A DNA stretch of 64,000 nt from Candidatus Kapaibacterium sp. GTDB taxonomy: Bacteria > Bacteroidota > Ignavibacteria > Kapaibacteriales > Kapaibacteriaceae. The stretch is taken from the NCBI GenBank assembly GCA_018882585.1, contig VFFB01000005.1:1-64000 (forward strand). The letters are read 5' to 3'. Position 1 is the stretch's first letter, and each line of letters begins with the position of its first letter. Made by a program: the position numbers and the translations under genes. Positions 8,500-17,700 of this stretch are shown in pieces. The notes beneath the pieces are model-generated. The model saw nothing but the letters and a program-made list of their open reading frames with translations. It was not told where the DNA came from and did no database searches.

Positions 8500-8529
8500 G
8501 GGTTCACGTGGGTTTACGTGGGTTTACGT
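8500..8529. repeat. Three tandem copies of a 10-bp unit (GGGTTTACGT)
   Basis: GGGTTCACGT is followed by two GGGTTTACGT units and a partial fourth. It sits between the last palindrome and the bcp promoter box. Confidence 0.85.
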
Positions 8530-8550
8530 GGGTGCGGAAATAGATTGGCG

Positions 8551-8558
8551 TAGTTTTG
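8551..8558 (+). promoter_or_regulatory. -7 box TAGTTTTG upstream of bcp
   Basis: Exact TAnnTTTG match, 75 nt before the bcp ATG and just after the repeat cluster. It implies a leader of roughly 70 nt. Confidence 0.45.
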
Positions 8559-8633
8559 CAGCGGCTGAACGCAACGCGGGCGGACGACGTTTGGCGTCCG
8601 ACACGGTAGTTTCACCTTTAGCACGGACAAGAC

Positions 8634-9110
8634 ATGGCACTGGCCGAAGGAAGCAAGGCGCCGGCCTTTACGGCGGCAACAGACGGAAATGGATCGTTCT
8701 CTCTTGCCAAGACCAAGGGGTCGTGGCTGGTGCTGTACTTCTATCCGAAGGACGACACCAGCGGCTGCACGGCCGAGGCTTGCGGCTTCCGCGATACGAT
8801 GCAGGACATCACGGCCATGGGCGTGACCGTCGTTGGCGTGTCGCCCGATGCACCCAAGAAGCACGATGCCTTCAAGAAGAAGTATGATCTGAACTTCACC
8901 CTGGTGTCCGACGAAGACCACAGCGTCTGCGAAGCATATGACACCTGGAAGGAAAAGTCGATGTACGGCCGCAAGTACATGGGCGTTGAGCGCACGACGT
9001 ACATCATCAACCCGCAAGGGAAGATCGCCGCGACCTTCGCCAAGGTGAGCGTTCCCGGCCACGTCGACGCCGTGATGGCGCGACTGCAGGAACTCGGCGC
9101 CGGCGCATGA
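8634..9110 (+). CDS. bcp: Thioredoxin-dependent peroxiredoxin (Bcp/PrxQ)
   Basis: A 158-aa cytoplasmic thiol peroxidase that reduces hydrogen peroxide and organic hydroperoxides using thioredoxin. The peroxidatic Cys45 sits in PKDDTSGCT and the resolving Cys50 five residues on (ACGFRD), the atypical 2-Cys spacing of the BCP/PrxQ group. VVGVSPD and the C-terminal RTTYIINPQGKI segment are also typical. Length equals the family norm. It is the first gene of a rightward cluster: its TGA overlaps the tatD ATG (ATGA, 9107-9110). Confidence 0.95.
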   Translation: MALAEGSKAPAFTAATDGNGSFSLAKTKGSWLVLYFYPKDDTSGCTAEACGFRDTMQDITAMGVTVVGVSPDAPKKHDAFKKKYDLNFTLVSDEDHSVCEAYDTWKEKSMYGRKYMGVERTTYIINPQGKIAATFAKVSVPGHVDAVMARLQELGAGA

Positions 9111-10693
9111 TCGATACCCATGCCCATATCGATGCATCTGCCTTCAATGCCGACCGCGACGAGGTTGTTGCCCGCGCGTGGGAACAAGGCCTGACTGCCA
9201 TCATCGTGCCCGCCATCTCGCCCGATCGGTTCGAGAACGTGCGAACGCTGGCCGCCTCTGATCCGCGCATCTTCAACGGCGCCGGCGTTCACCCCCACCA
9301 CGCCCACGAAGCCTCTGACGCCGATCTGGCCTTCGTCGAAGCCTGGTGCGCAGACACAAAGACGGTTGCCGTGGGCGAGATCGGCCTTGACTACTACTAC
9401 GACTTCTGTCCGAAGGACGTGCAACAGCGCGTCTTCCGCCAGCAGCTGCGCATCGCCAAGCGGGTCGGCAAGCCCGTCATCGTGCATAACCGCGAGTCGG
9501 ACGATGATGTGCTCGGCATCATCAACGAGGAGCAGGACGGTACCCTGCAAGGCGTGCTGCACTGTTTTTCGAGCAGCGCCGACGTCATGCATCGCGCCAT
9601 CAGCCTTGGCATGCACGTGTCGTTCACCGGCAACATCACGTTCAAACAATCCACGCTGGCCGACGTCGTACGGCAGGTTCCCGCAGGACGCTGGATGATT
9701 GAAACAGATTCTCCCTACATTACCCCCGTGCCATTCAGGGGGCAACGCAACGAACCATCGCATGTCCGCCTTGTGGCGGAGAAAATCGCGGAGATACGAT
9801 CTATGACGTTCCAGGATGTGATCAACGAATCAACGGCCACCGCCCGCAAGCTCTTTGGTCTTATGGCGCTGCTGCTTGTTGTTGCCTCGTCGGCGTATGC
9901 GCAACCGACCTTGCCCAACGAGGATGACTACGAGTTCGATGATGCGTATGACCGCGCCATGGAGGTCTACGAGCTGGATTCCCTGGCCTGGGCCAAGTAC
10001 CTCAAGCCACGCACATTCGGCGTCGGCTTCACCCTGGGCTTCAACACGGTAGTGGAACGCCAGCAGCTGGTACAGGAGTTCTTCCGCAAGACGTATCCGC
10101 CCAATCCCCAGCCCAACCGCTGGGTCAGCTATGGCGACTCCGGCAAGTCGAAGCCGATCTCGTACGACGGTCTTGTGTCATTCGGCGGAACGATGATGTA
10201 CCGGGCCAGCGATGCCTTCACTGTCGAGGCAACCTACCTGTACACCAAGAATGACGTGTTGGCCGAACGGTTCGGCGTAGACCCGACGATCACGAATATC
10301 TTCGAGGCCGCCCTGCTGTACACGATGAATCCATATAGCAAGGTGAACTTCATGGCAACGGCAGGCGCAACGCTTGCCATCGTGGACGATCAGACGTCGA
10401 CCGTCACGAAGTACGGACCCAATGTCGGTGTCGGTATCGGCGTGCCCATCCCCTCGCCCATCGGTACGTTCTATCCCAAGTTCGACGTACGCTTCAACTT
10501 TATGCTTGGTCAGGAGATGAATCGCGTCGTACAACGCTTCGACGCCGTGGTCGACGACGATCCGAAGTACATCACGGATGATGGCCTGATCGTCGATCCG
10601 TCAGATCCGACACGCGTGTCGGTGAATCGTGCCAACGTCACAACGCTGTATTCGATTCCCCGCCTTACGCTGACGTGGTTTCCGGCGTTCTGA
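9107..10693 (+). CDS. TatD-family hydrolase in frame with a signal-peptide outer-membrane protein
   Basis: One open frame of 528 aa. Residues 1-252 are a complete TatD metal-dependent DNase: HAH at 5-7, GVHPHH at 60-65, AVGEIGLDY with E91, VIVHNRES with H127, LHCFSS with H152 and ETDSPY with D201. It ends with the usual ATARKLFGL. Without a stop, residues 253 on read MALLLVVASSAYAQ, a Sec signal peptide whose basic n-region (RK) is the TatD tail, and then about 260 residues of a beta-barrel-like protein ending in aromatic LTLTWFPAF. A cytoplasmic TatD domain cannot be exported through Sec, so separate initiation (ATG 9804 or 9863) or a lost stop seems likely. It is coupled to bcp and followed 1 nt later by upp. 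Confidence 0.85.
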   Translation: MIDTHAHIDASAFNADRDEVVARAWEQGLTAIIVPAISPDRFENVRTLAASDPRIFNGAGVHPHHAHEASDADLAFVEAWCADTKTVAVGEIGLDYYYDFCPKDVQQRVFRQQLRIAKRVGKPVIVHNRESDDDVLGIINEEQDGTLQGVLHCFSSSADVMHRAISLGMHVSFTGNITFKQSTLADVVRQVPAGRWMIETDSPYITPVPFRGQRNEPSHVRLVAEKIAEIRSMTFQDVINESTATARKLFGLMALLLVVASSAYAQPTLPNEDDYEFDDAYDRAMEVYELDSLAWAKYLKPRTFGVGFTLGFNTVVERQQLVQEFFRKTYPPNPQPNRWVSYGDSGKSKPISYDGLVSFGGTMMYRASDAFTVEATYLYTKNDVLAERFGVDPTITNIFEAALLYTMNPYSKVNFMATAGATLAIVDDQTSTVTKYGPNVGVGIGVPIPSPIGTFYPKFDVRFNFMLGQEMNRVVQRFDAVVDDDPKYITDDGLIVDPSDPTRVSVNRANVTTLYSIPRLTLTWFPAF

Positions 10694-10694
10694 C

Positions 10695-11315
10695 ATGACA
10701 ACGATCCTTTCCGGGACGGCACTGGCCCAGGACATCACGACAATCCGTGACGTGCACACGTCAACGCCCGCCTTCCGTGACGCCGTCCGCCGGATCGGTC
10801 TTCACCTGGCCGTCGAAGCATCGAAACACCTTCCGTCGCACGACGTCGACGTTACCACGCCCCTTACCACCACTGCCGGCAGGGTTGTTGATGGTACCGT
10901 AGTGATCGTGCCCATCCTGCGTGCCGGACTTGGTCTTTTACAGCCGTTTCTGGACATCATGCCCTATGCTTCGGTGGGCTACATTGGACTGAAGCGCGAC
11001 GAATCCACCCTCGAAGCCGAAGAATACTACCAGCGCCTTCCCCCATTGTCGGCAACGTCGACCGTGATCGTGATCGACCCGATGCTTGCAACCGGCGGCA
11101 GCATGGTCGATGCCATCCATGCCCTGAAACGTGCCGGAGCCACATCCATCATTGCCGTCTGCCTTATCGCCGCCCCCGAGGGTGTCACATGCGTGCACCG
11201 TGAACATCCGAACGTGCGCATTGTGGTGGCCGTACAGGATGAGGCACTGAACGAACATGGCTACATCGTGCCCGGTCTTGGCGATGCAGGTGACCGGCTG
11301 TTTGGCACACTATGA
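10695..11315 (+). CDS. upp: Uracil phosphoribosyltransferase
   Basis: A 206-aa enzyme that converts uracil and PRPP to UMP in pyrimidine salvage. The PRPP-binding loop VIDPMLATGGSM is near residues 123-134. The uracil-binding C-terminus GYIVPGLGDAGDR is present, and PILRAGLGL marks the flexible loop region. Length is normal. The ATG begins one base after the TGA of the preceding open frame, so it probably shares its transcript. Confidence 0.95.
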   Translation: MTTILSGTALAQDITTIRDVHTSTPAFRDAVRRIGLHLAVEASKHLPSHDVDVTTPLTTTAGRVVDGTVVIVPILRAGLGLLQPFLDIMPYASVGYIGLKRDESTLEAEEYYQRLPPLSATSTVIVIDPMLATGGSMVDAIHALKRAGATSIIAVCLIAAPEGVTCVHREHPNVRIVVAVQDEALNEHGYIVPGLGDAGDRLFGTL

Positions 11316-11395
11316 CGTTTGTCAGAAAAGGTTGACGCTCGACCACGTACATTGACTCAGGTTCCTTAATCACCAATGATCCAGGAGATACAACG

Positions 11396-11596
11396 ATGAC
11401 AATCTTTCATTTTGGCAAGCACAGCGTTCCCTTCGCAGATATCCACGATATCCGCGTTGAGTACAAGTACCACGAGAATGAGATCTACGTGGATCTTGAA
11501 TTGAACGGCGGAGCACAGCTCAGCCTGAACCTGCCCGATTCCGTGGTCTTTATGGAACAGTTCCTGGCAAAGATCAAGGAGCAAAAGAATCTCTGA
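11396..11596 (+). CDS. Small conserved-looking hypothetical protein
   Basis: A 66-aa acidic protein with AGGAG at 11383-11387, well placed for the ATG at 11396. It has no signal peptide or membrane segment. Alternating hydrophobic residues (IYVDLELNGGAQLSLNL) suggest a small beta-sheet followed by a helix (FMEQFLAKIKEQ). Not recognised. It converges on the class-V aminotransferase gene and the two 3' ends overlap by 23 bp. Confidence 0.65.
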   Translation: MTIFHFGKHSVPFADIHDIRVEYKYHENEIYVDLELNGGAQLSLNLPDSVVFMEQFLAKIKEQKNL

Positions 11597-12731
11597 CCGC
11601 TGCCACCAGCGCAGCTAGATCGTGCTGCGTTGTGTGCGCATGCACGCTGAACCGGATGATAGGCGCACTGCGCCACGCATGTACGACGACCTCGATCGCA
11701 TACTCGTCATAGAGTTTGCGCTTGAGGTCGTCAACGTTTGTACCCACCGGTAACAGCACGGCGCCCATCTGCAACTGCTCGTCGCGCCGATCGACATGCA
11801 TGGCTGTGATACCGGGAATCGACGTCAGCTCATCCATGCACCATCGCACCAACGTCCGTGCCCGCTCCTGTACGGCAGGCCAGTCATTCGACGTCATCCA
11901 TTCGATGGCATATGGCACGGTAAGGAAGGGGGCAGGGTCGCGCGTACCGAGGTACTCGTGCTCGTCGATGAAGCTGCTGTGGTGCAACGACTGACTTTCC
12001 GGACCCCAGCTGACGACGATGGGACCGATGGCGTCCTGCAGCTCGCGTCGCACATGCAGGAAGGCCGAACCCTTGGGCGTACACATCCACTTGTGCATGT
12101 TGCCCGTGTAGATGTCGGCACCCAGCTCGTCCAGATGCAGCGGGATATGTCCGGGTACATGCGATCCGTCGATGACGGTGATGATACCGCGCTGGCGGGC
12201 CCTGCGGACAAGTTCGGCGATGGGCAGCGTGATGGCCGTGGGCGAGGTGATGTGGCTTAGGAACAGCACACGCGTGCGCTCTGTAACGCCGGCCCATATG
12301 ATGTCGACGATATCGTCGATGGGTGGCACCGGCATGGGAATGTGGGCCGTGACGATGACGGCACCGCGCGATACGGCATGGGTGTTCCATGCGCGAATGC
12401 AGGCTCCGTACTCATGGTCCGACACCAGGATCTCGTCGCCTGCACCCAGCGTCCGCCCAATTGCATGAGCGGCCACGTTGGTGCCGAAGGTCGAGTTCGT
12501 GACGTATACCACGTCCTGCGCCTTACATCCAAGGTAGTCTGCAAGGGCGATGCGGGCCTGATACATCAGCGCAGGCAGCTCGCGGTGCATCAGCACAGGT
12601 TGCTGCTCCATGCGCTCCTGCCAGCGGCGACATTCGTCGAGCAGCACGCGCGGCGTGGCGCCGAAGCTTCCGTGGTTCAGGAAGCGAATATCTTGGCGCA
12701 GAAAGAAGTCATCACGCGTAAGCATCGGCAT
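11574..12731 (-). CDS. Class-V aminotransferase family PLP enzyme (isopenicillin-N-epimerase-like)
   Basis: A 385-aa fold-type I PLP enzyme. NHGSFGATPR near the N-terminus, VIDGSHVPGHIPL (PLP-binding Asp region) and TGNMHKWMCTPKG with the Schiff-base Lys place it in the CefD/isopenicillin-N-epimerase-like subgroup of class V, which also includes cysteine desulfurases. Substrate is unknown; beta-lactam synthesis is not implied. Start choice: ATG at 12731 (or 12725), just one base after the stop of the OmpA-like gene. It is the third member of a leftward operon whose other two members are cell-envelope proteins. Confidence 0.85.
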   Translation of the reverse strand: MPMLTRDDFFLRQDIRFLNHGSFGATPRVLLDECRRWQERMEQQPVLMHRELPALMYQARIALADYLGCKAQDVVYVTNSTFGTNVAAHAIGRTLGAGDEILVSDHEYGACIRAWNTHAVSRGAVIVTAHIPMPVPPIDDIVDIIWAGVTERTRVLFLSHITSPTAITLPIAELVRRARQRGIITVIDGSHVPGHIPLHLDELGADIYTGNMHKWMCTPKGSAFLHVRRELQDAIGPIVVSWGPESQSLHHSSFIDEHEYLGTRDPAPFLTVPYAIEWMTSNDWPAVQERARTLVRWCMDELTSIPGITAMHVDRRDEQLQMGAVLLPVGTNVDDLKRKLYDEYAIEVVVHAWRSAPIIRFSVHAHTTQHDLAALVAAVRDSFAP

Positions 12732-12732
12732 C

Positions 12733-14751
12733 CTAGTCAATGATTCGTACTCGAACCGAGCGGTGTGCGGTGCGCTCCAACGCTGTTGTGGCCGTGACCA
12801 CAGGTTGTTGATCGGCAATGATCGTTACGTCCGAGGCACGCAGGCCAAGTAGCTGGATGGCTGCTGCTGCGCGCTGGCGACGTAGTTGAGCGTTATAGTC
12901 GGCCGTTCCAAGATCATCCGTCGCCGGTATCACGGCAACGCGCTTGCCCGCGGCAGCAGCCCGTCGCACGTCGGCTACGACCGTGGAATCGACAGACGTG
13001 AAGGTCACACCGTCGTATCCGAAGTATCCAAGGATGCGGTCGCCCTGCAGTACATTCCCGGCAATGTCAATGTTCGTCACTACCGTGTCGGCCCTTGCCT
13101 GCACCGGCCTGAGCAGAACCTCGGCCTTGACGACGGTGTCGCTGTTGTCCTTTGGCACATGGACGTTGACGGCGATCACGGCCTTGACGGTTTCGAATGT
13201 GGGCAGGACGTTCCCTGACAGGTCCAGGCGGGCAACGTCACGCGCTGCCATGATCTCGCCGATAGGTATCGACCGATCCGCGGTTTCACCGGTGAAGCGT
13301 GCATCAACGGTCACAACGCATGGATCGCCGTTGCAGATGGTGGTCGGCAGCACCATCACGGTCATGTCCTGCGCAGACCGCGTCGTGGTTGCAACACTGG
13401 CCGGTATCACCGTACTGCGGCCGTTCAGCTCAAAGCGTACGCAGCGCTGCTCGTCGTCCAGCTGCGGCTGTTTCGACGGTGGTGCCTGGGCCGAGCGTAT
13501 GGTGTACTGGTCGGGGCGGCCGCCAAGACGCGACAGCACCATGCCGATACGTTGCTTCATGATCGTCGGGTCTTCGTCGGCCGAAGCACTTGCGATAACG
13601 GTAACGTGCATCGACGAGTCTCGCTCCAAGAGCTGGCGGATGGCCTCGAGCACGTGCTCCTGCGGCTGCGCCGACGCTACCGATGTAAGCTCGGTGCTGT
13701 TGAACCGATAGAAGACAACCGGAGGTGCCGTGAAGGAACGCACCTGTGTGCGGCTGCTGACGACGGGCACGTCGGTGACGCTGCCCACGGCCACATCGCG
13801 TCCCGCTGCCACGACGCGCAGTTCGACCGACGGCGCATACCGCTCCACGACGGGCGGCGGCGGTGGCGGCGGTGGTGGCGGCGGCGGCGGCGGTGGTGGT
13901 GGCGGCGCGACCGATATGCGCGGACGCAGTCGAAGCAGCGCACCCAGGCGCAACGCTCCGACCGACCACGTAACCGGCGAGGCGATGTTCGTGAGTGGAT
14001 GGTCGTACCGCAGGTACGAGGCCATAGAGAAATGGTCGGTGCTGTAAACGTCGTACGATAGGCCAACAACGGCCGCAAGCCGTATGCCGGCATCGGGAAT
14101 GTTGCCCTCCATCACGCCCCGAGTACGCGTGCCGGTCTCGAAGGTATAATCGGCCGACGCAGGCTCGACCAACTGTTGCTGCTGCGTGAACGAGGCAACG
14201 ATGGGCATGGCTGCAGAGAGACCGCCACGGATCGACAAGGCCGGCATGGCCGGGAGCGACACCGAGACAAACGGCTCGACGCCGACAGGCAGATACATTG
14301 CATTGATCGTATGCTCGACGATGCCGTCAATGCGCTCGTTGTCGCGGATGATGTTACCCGCGAACTCGCGCGTGCTGAGCGATGCCCCCAGCGAAGACAC
14401 TGCGATGTCGACGCCATAGCTCAGCGGCAGCCCAAGCCACGACGTCGATGGCACGGTCTGGATGCCCGCAGCAACGCCAAGGGCAAGACCGCTGCCGCCA
14501 TCAAACGTGGTACAGCACGTGGCAAATCCCGGCAGCTGCGCAAACGACGACGTATGCAGTGCCAGACCACCGTCGACGGCGGCACGCAGGATGTACGGCT
14601 TAAGCGTGCTGTCTGCCCCGGTCCGGACGTCCTGGGCAACGACACTGCATTGCGAACCAGAGATTGCGACGGCAGCGCCAAGGCAGACGCTGTTGGCAAT
14701 AACGGTACGAACGATGCGCCGAAGGCGCTGTAGAAGCGGCAGATGCGTCAC
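12733..14751 (-). CDS. Outer-membrane OmpA-like protein with an 18-proline linker
   Basis: A 672-aa envelope protein. The N-terminal ~30 residues look like a signal sequence ending near SVVAQ. Residues about 45-280 alternate like a beta-barrel. An uninterrupted run of 18 prolines occupies residues 283-300, and the remainder contains OmpA-like pieces (VVFYRFNSTEL near 345 and a second ADYNAQLRRQRAAAAIQLLG segment near the end) that would bind peptidoglycan. The start is GTG at 14751, overlapping the upstream gene's TGA in GTGA, so translation is coupled. Likely links outer membrane to cell wall; the exact function is unknown. Confidence 0.75.
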   Translation of the reverse strand: MTHLPLLQRLRRIVRTVIANSVCLGAAVAISGSQCSVVAQDVRTGADSTLKPYILRAAVDGGLALHTSSFAQLPGFATCCTTFDGGSGLALGVAAGIQTVPSTSWLGLPLSYGVDIAVSSLGASLSTREFAGNIIRDNERIDGIVEHTINAMYLPVGVEPFVSVSLPAMPALSIRGGLSAAMPIVASFTQQQQLVEPASADYTFETGTRTRGVMEGNIPDAGIRLAAVVGLSYDVYSTDHFSMASYLRYDHPLTNIASPVTWSVGALRLGALLRLRPRISVAPPPPPPPPPPPPPPPPPPVVERYAPSVELRVVAAGRDVAVGSVTDVPVVSSRTQVRSFTAPPVVFYRFNSTELTSVASAQPQEHVLEAIRQLLERDSSMHVTVIASASADEDPTIMKQRIGMVLSRLGGRPDQYTIRSAQAPPSKQPQLDDEQRCVRFELNGRSTVIPASVATTTRSAQDMTVMVLPTTICNGDPCVVTVDARFTGETADRSIPIGEIMAARDVARLDLSGNVLPTFETVKAVIAVNVHVPKDNSDTVVKAEVLLRPVQARADTVVTNIDIAGNVLQGDRILGYFGYDGVTFTSVDSTVVADVRRAAAAGKRVAVIPATDDLGTADYNAQLRRQRAAAAIQLLGLRASDVTIIADQQPVVTATTALERTAHRSVRVRIID
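13852..13905 (-). repeat. 18 consecutive proline codons (CCG/CCA/CCC)
   Basis: Fifty-four bases read only as CCG, CCA or CCC on the minus strand. Such runs stall ribosomes unless EF-P acts. The mix of codons argues for selection on the protein, not simple slippage expansion. Confidence 0.9.
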
Positions 14752-17700
14752 AGCACCACCACCGTGGTTGCAACGGAACCTTGGGCATGTACCAGCACCA
14801 CCGTGTACAGACCCGGCTGCAAGCCGGCAAACGACAAGGTCTGCTGCTGCGTGCCCGGCTGATACGTGTGCACAGGCAACGTGCGGACCAGACGGCCCTG
14901 CGCGTCAATGATGCGGCATGCAGCCTGCACGGATGATGTTGCGTCAACCGTAAGCGTCGCCAGATCATCAACCGGATTAGGATGGATCATCATGCGCGGA
15001 ATCGGACGGTCGACGATGCGTCGCGACGGATCAGGATTCAGGATCCGCAGCAGGCCGTTTCGGCCCGTGGTGCGAACGCTGCCGCCGAAGTTCGGTGCCG
15101 TGGTGTCGACGATAAGACTCGACGAGTCGACTTCGGCAAGACCTGCCCAGCCGACGACCTTGCCGGCAACACCGTCGGCGTCGAAACGCCTCGTGATGCG
15201 ATATCGCACCACCCGCAGGTCGTTCGTCACGTCCTGCGAAACGATCTCGCCACTGCCCCCTTCCACCTCGACCGTGCGAGCAAGGAACAGACGGGGGTTG
15301 ACGGTGAAGGAGCCTTCGAGCGTGCGGACGCCGGCATACGGAATGGGTTCGGTGATGTCGACGTCGACGGGGATGACGGCGTCACCCCGTGGGTCGGCAC
15401 TCACAACTGGCAATGCAACAACAGCCTGGCCGGTGTAGGCACGCAAGGCGATGATGCGATCGACGGCGCAAGGGTCAAAGGCCAACGTGATCTTCGATGT
15501 ATCGGGGATGACGCCTCCCGTATACCTTATCCGCAGCATCGCGCTGTCACCTGCAGGAATGCTCAACGGCACAGGCGTGACCACGGTGAACGGTGCCCCG
15601 GCAGAAACGGTAGCCGACGTGACGGTGACCGTGATGTCTGACACATTGGTGAGCATCACGTCGCGCTCGGATATCTCGGAGATAAACGGCAGCACCGTGT
15701 GCGACGTGTTGACAACGGCGCCCTTGCCCGTGCCATAGACCGTCATGCGTTTGCGAACGGTTTCGGATCCGGCATAGGCGATCAGGATAAAGGCCGTATC
15801 GCGGCCAAGTTCCGTGGGCACGAATTCGATGTCGGCCTCGATGGTGCCACCGGCCGGGACGATGGTGTTCGCAGTGAAGTTCACCACGCGGAACTGTGAT
15901 AGCAAGCCGCGATCGGGGAAGATGGCATTCACCACGACCGGTATTGGATCGTCGTTGCGGAAGATGGTCACACGACGTCGGCTTGGCTTGCCAACACAGA
16001 CATCACCGAAGTCCGTACCGTTGCCAAGCAGTGTGAATGACCTGTCGGCAACGTCGATGTGTACCGGCAATGACGTCATGGTCGAACAGGCCTGAATGTC
16101 CAACGTATCCGTCAGCAGCCCAGTGTCCAACGGCATCGCGTCAAAGCGCACGCGGATGCATTCGCCGGGACGGACCGTATCGCCGATGATGGTCGAATCG
16201 AAGCGCAGCCAGCGGTTGTTACGCAGTGTGGCCTGATCGATGATCCAGAGCGACGGCCCCTGGTTACATAGCTCTGTCGAGGTGGTGTACACCGTTGAAT
16301 CACCAACCAGCAGGGGCCTCAGCTGCAGCACCTGCACGGGAACGTCTGCAGGCGCGATCCGAAACACCGTATCGCTGGAATCACGCTCGGGTGTGGCGAA
16401 GTTCTGCAGCAGCGTATTGCGTCCGACAACGGGATCGGACGAGCACGTCACCAAACGTGATCCGTCGGGTGCGAACTCCATGTCCTGCATCAGACCCTGG
16501 AAGGCCGTTCCTTCGCCGGCCAGGACGTCCTGCGCCTCGATATCGAACACGCGCAGTTGCGGCGTAGCGCGATAGCCAAGCATTAGGTAGGCATCGCTGG
16601 CACTGAAGACCATGTTGGCCATCTCGGTACCTGCCTGCGACTGCACCAGCCTGATCAGGTCGCCGCGTTGCAGGTCATAGATGTACGTCAGCTGGTCGCG
16701 CGGCGAGAATGATGCCGGCGACGTCTGCCCTGCCAAGGCAATGAAGCGGCGCGACGGTGCCAGTGCCACGCGCGAGATCAGCGGTCCTCGCGTTTTGGCG
16801 ATGCCCGACTCAAATCGCTGCAGAAAGACGGTCTCGGGAATCTTCCAGCGTTCGACCGTGCCGTTCAGTTGGGCGATCACGAGTTCATCGCGATTGATCA
16901 CTGCAGCCGTAATGGCTTGTGTAAAAGCAAGATTCGTGATCGAGTCAAGCGTTGTTGCATTGCGCACCGGCATGCGTGGTCCAAACTGCGGAAACACGTA
17001 GACCTTCTCGCCCGTCGGATCCACCCCAAGATCGCGGATCTCGAAGCCGGCCGGCATATCGGCCAGCACATCAGGCCCTGTCTTGCCGGGCACGAACCGC
17101 GCCACGGCGTCCAAGCCCGAAGAGCGATTGATCGCAGCAAGCAGGTTATACGTCTTGCCCTGATAGGCAAGACCAACCACGGGAGAGGCCGGATTCGACT
17201 GATACTTCGCCGTCGGCTGTTGCGTGATGATGTCCCACTCCTGGATCGCGCCGTTACGGTAGGCAACGGCGGCGCGTATGCCGTCGTTCGAGACGGCAAC
17301 ATTTGTTGCCGGTGCAGCCTCGCCCCTTAACCAGACGGGCTCGGCAGCATCATACTCCTGATAGACGGCGATGCGAGCCGATTGCGTCACCGTCTCGGGC
17401 ACCTCCCACGTCAGCGTCGTATCAAGCGTTGAATCGATTCGGATCCAGTTGCGACCGTTATCTGTGGTATAGTCCACGTATGTCTGGAATCCCTTCAGCG
17501 ACCCCGTCCACGTGATCGGAATCTTCTGACAGGGGGCGAAGGCTTCGCCGCCATTGGGCGTGAGCAACACCAGGCGTGGCAGACGTTTGAAGGTGCGACG
17601 GTTGGCGAAGATGACCATGCGCTCCGTCATGCCACCCTCATACGTCACGATCAGCGTATCGACGAGCGGCTCGTCGCTGACGGGCTTGAAGACAAGGTCG

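Larger units (their letters stand above)
7850..8529. repeat. Right palindromic-repeat cluster
   Basis: About 680 bases of repeats and no credible gene. GCCCACGGC/GCCGTGGGC palindromes in either orientation lie at 7901-7923, 8080-8103, 8271-8293, 8441-8464 and 8480-8503. CGGCATGCCG palindromes lie at 7853-7876 and 8198-8218. ACGGCAATGCGCCGT-type hairpins lie at 8111-8155. A longer block (GGGTCGACGATCGATAGGCG onward, about 150 bp) occurs at about 7930-8103 and, diverged, at about 8331-8464. The cluster ends in three tandem 10-bp units at 8500-8529. Confidence 0.85.

Noticed and set aside
6049-8529. CRISPR array
   Set aside because: The repeats are unevenly spaced, occur in both orientations, carry long non-unique spacers and lack cas genes.
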